From an uncultured Chitinophagaceae bacterium (GTDB taxonomy: Bacteria; Bacteroidota; Bacteroidia; Chitinophagales; Chitinophagaceae): a stretch of DNA of 13,758 nucleotides. Positions within the stretch are counted from its first letter, which is position 1. Each line of letters opens with the position of its first letter. The notes beneath the pieces were generated by a model. The model was not told the DNA's origin. It saw nothing but the letters and a program-made list of their open reading frames with translations, and did not search any database. The position numbers and the translations under genes were made by a program. This document shows positions 13,017-13,758 of the stretch, piece after piece. The DNA is taken from positions 1 to 13,758 of the forward strand of contig CALCNY010000297.1 of assembly GCA_937897585.1 (NCBI GenBank), in the 5' to 3' direction.

Positions 13017-13664
13017 ATGCCAAAATTCATCAAAATATTTTCCTGGGGTTTGCTGATTAGTTTTCTTGGTTCATTACCACTCGGAACGCTGAATGTGGCG
13101 GCCATGCAAATCGGTATACAGGAAAGCATTGCCAATGCTATGTATTTTTCTATTGGTTCCTTGTTTGTTGAAATGATTTATGTGCGTATTTCTTTGGTAG
13201 GTATTGATTGGGTTAGAAAACAAGCGGTGTTGATGAGGGTGATGGAATGGATTACTTTGGCTATTATTTTGGCACTAGCCATTGGTAGCTTTATCGCCGC
13301 TATGAAAGAAGGAGGTGAAGCCAAAAATATTATGCTTAACAATAAAATGCATCGGTTTTTTCTTGGAGCTTTTATGAGTGCTATCAATCCTGTTCAAATT
13401 CCTTTTTGGTTTGGATGGAGCACTGTTTTGTTTACAAAAAAAATCCTCGAACCTGTAAATGCACAATACAACTTTTACATAATCGGCATTGGCACCGGCA
13501 CTTTAATGGGCAATGCTGTTTTTATCTTTGGTGGTAAATATATGATGAGTAAAATCGCCAATAGTGAACATTATCTAAATTGGGTGTTAGGTTCAATTTT
13601 TGCGATTACGGCGGTGATACAGTTGTGGAAGATGATGAGGAAGAAGAAAGAAGCTGGTTTGTAG
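13017..13664 (+). CDS. LysE-family amino-acid exporter
   Basis: A polytopic inner-membrane protein of 215 aa, the usual LysE/RhtB size, with about six hydrophobic segments. The N-terminal signature is WGLLISFLGSLPLGTLNVAA followed by GIQESIANAMYFSIGSLFVEM. The second half carries GAFMSAINPVQIPFWFGWS, the conserved Asn-Pro region of the superfamily, and a basic tail RKKKEAGL. Family members export amino acids or similar small solutes; the substrate here is unknown. I start at the ATG at 13017 (MPKFIKIFSWG). A TTG at 12984 would add eleven residues, but these are a translation of the C-rich repeat element. The stop codon TAG shares its last base with the first GTTTGGC unit downstream. Confidence 0.88.
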   Translation: MPKFIKIFSWGLLISFLGSLPLGTLNVAAMQIGIQESIANAMYFSIGSLFVEMIYVRISLVGIDWVRKQAVLMRVMEWITLAIILALAIGSFIAAMKEGGEAKNIMLNNKMHRFFLGAFMSAINPVQIPFWFGWSTVLFTKKILEPVNAQYNFYIIGIGTGTLMGNAVFIFGGKYMMSKIANSEHYLNWVLGSIFAITAVIQLWKMMRKKKEAGL

Positions 13665-13694
13665 TTTGGCGTTTGGTCGCTACGCTTGTTTGGT
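13664..13694 (+). repeat. 7-bp GTTTGGY array after the LysE gene
   Basis: Units GTTTGGC and GTTTGGT, then a 10-base insert CGCTACGCTT, then GTTTGGT. The first base is the G of the LysE stop codon. The rest of the window (13695-13758) is AT-rich and holds only a weak AAAAAC/GTTTTT stem at 13727-13743. Confidence 0.7.
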
Positions 13695-13758
13695 GTTTTT
13701 TGTTTTTGCCACAAAGATTCTGTGTTAAAAACCAATAGTTTTTTTAATTAATTTTACG

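Noticed and set aside
13268..13285. TGGCAC-N6-TTGG resembling a sigma54 -24/-12 promoter
   Set aside because: It lies inside LysE coding sequence, the -12 element is imperfect, and no gene start follows.
13727..13743. AAAAAC/GTTTTT stem as a terminator of the LysE gene
   Set aside because: The stem is almost pure A-T, about 60 bases past the stop, and the downstream T run is short; too weak to call.

Overview
The window looks like ordinary chromosome from a low-GC member of the Bacteroidota, most likely Chitinophagales/Chitinophagaceae-like. The evidence is the conserved cluster miaB - sigma54-type activator - lptE - small TPR-like protein - secG, an S46 dipeptidyl-peptidase, Bacteroidota-specific protein families, weak Shine-Dalgarno sequences, and -7 boxes of the TAnnTTTG type. 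The taxonomic call is an inference from gene content. I see no tRNA, rRNA, CRISPR array, insertion sequence, integrase or phage gene.

Layout. Positions 1-1550 (minus) hold a two-gene unit: a 137-aa protein of unknown function and the N-terminal half of an S46 peptidase that runs off the left edge. Positions 1742-3130 (minus) hold dihydrolipoamide dehydrogenase, with its own promoter and a terminator-like hairpin. Positions 3437-5403 (minus) hold mltG and a YihY/BrkB-family membrane protein whose start codon overlaps the mltG stop. Positions 5559-10043 (minus) hold the envelope/secretion cluster, read in the order miaB, sigma54 activator, lptE, TPR-like gene, secG, and closed by a clear intrinsic terminator. 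Positions 10217-10723 (minus) hold a 168-aa conserved protein of unknown function. Positions 10846-11622 (minus) hold a CCG-type Fe-S protein. Positions 11710-12759 (plus) hold an ATP-grasp enzyme. Positions 13017-13664 (plus) hold a LysE-family exporter.

How the genes work together. Many products act at the envelope: LptE (LPS transport), SecG (preprotein translocation), MltG (peptidoglycan chain cleavage), YihY (inner membrane), the exported S46 peptidase and the LysE-type exporter. MiaB (tRNA modification), Lpd (2-oxoacid dehydrogenase complexes) and the Fe-S protein are metabolic or housekeeping.

The most unusual content is non-coding. Nearly every intergenic gap carries short-period degenerate arrays from a small set of families: a 7-bp GTTTGGY unit, a 9-bp GTTCAAAAG unit, a 9-bp GGCTGGATA unit, a C-rich hairpin element and a GACnAAGGTC hairpin element. 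They abut or overlap stop codons and read outward from the nearest coding sequence. The one divergent promoter-only gap (11623-11709) has none. The arrays also distort gene calls: the longest reading frames of miaB, the Fe-S protein and the LysE exporter extend too far upstream, and corrected starts are given here.
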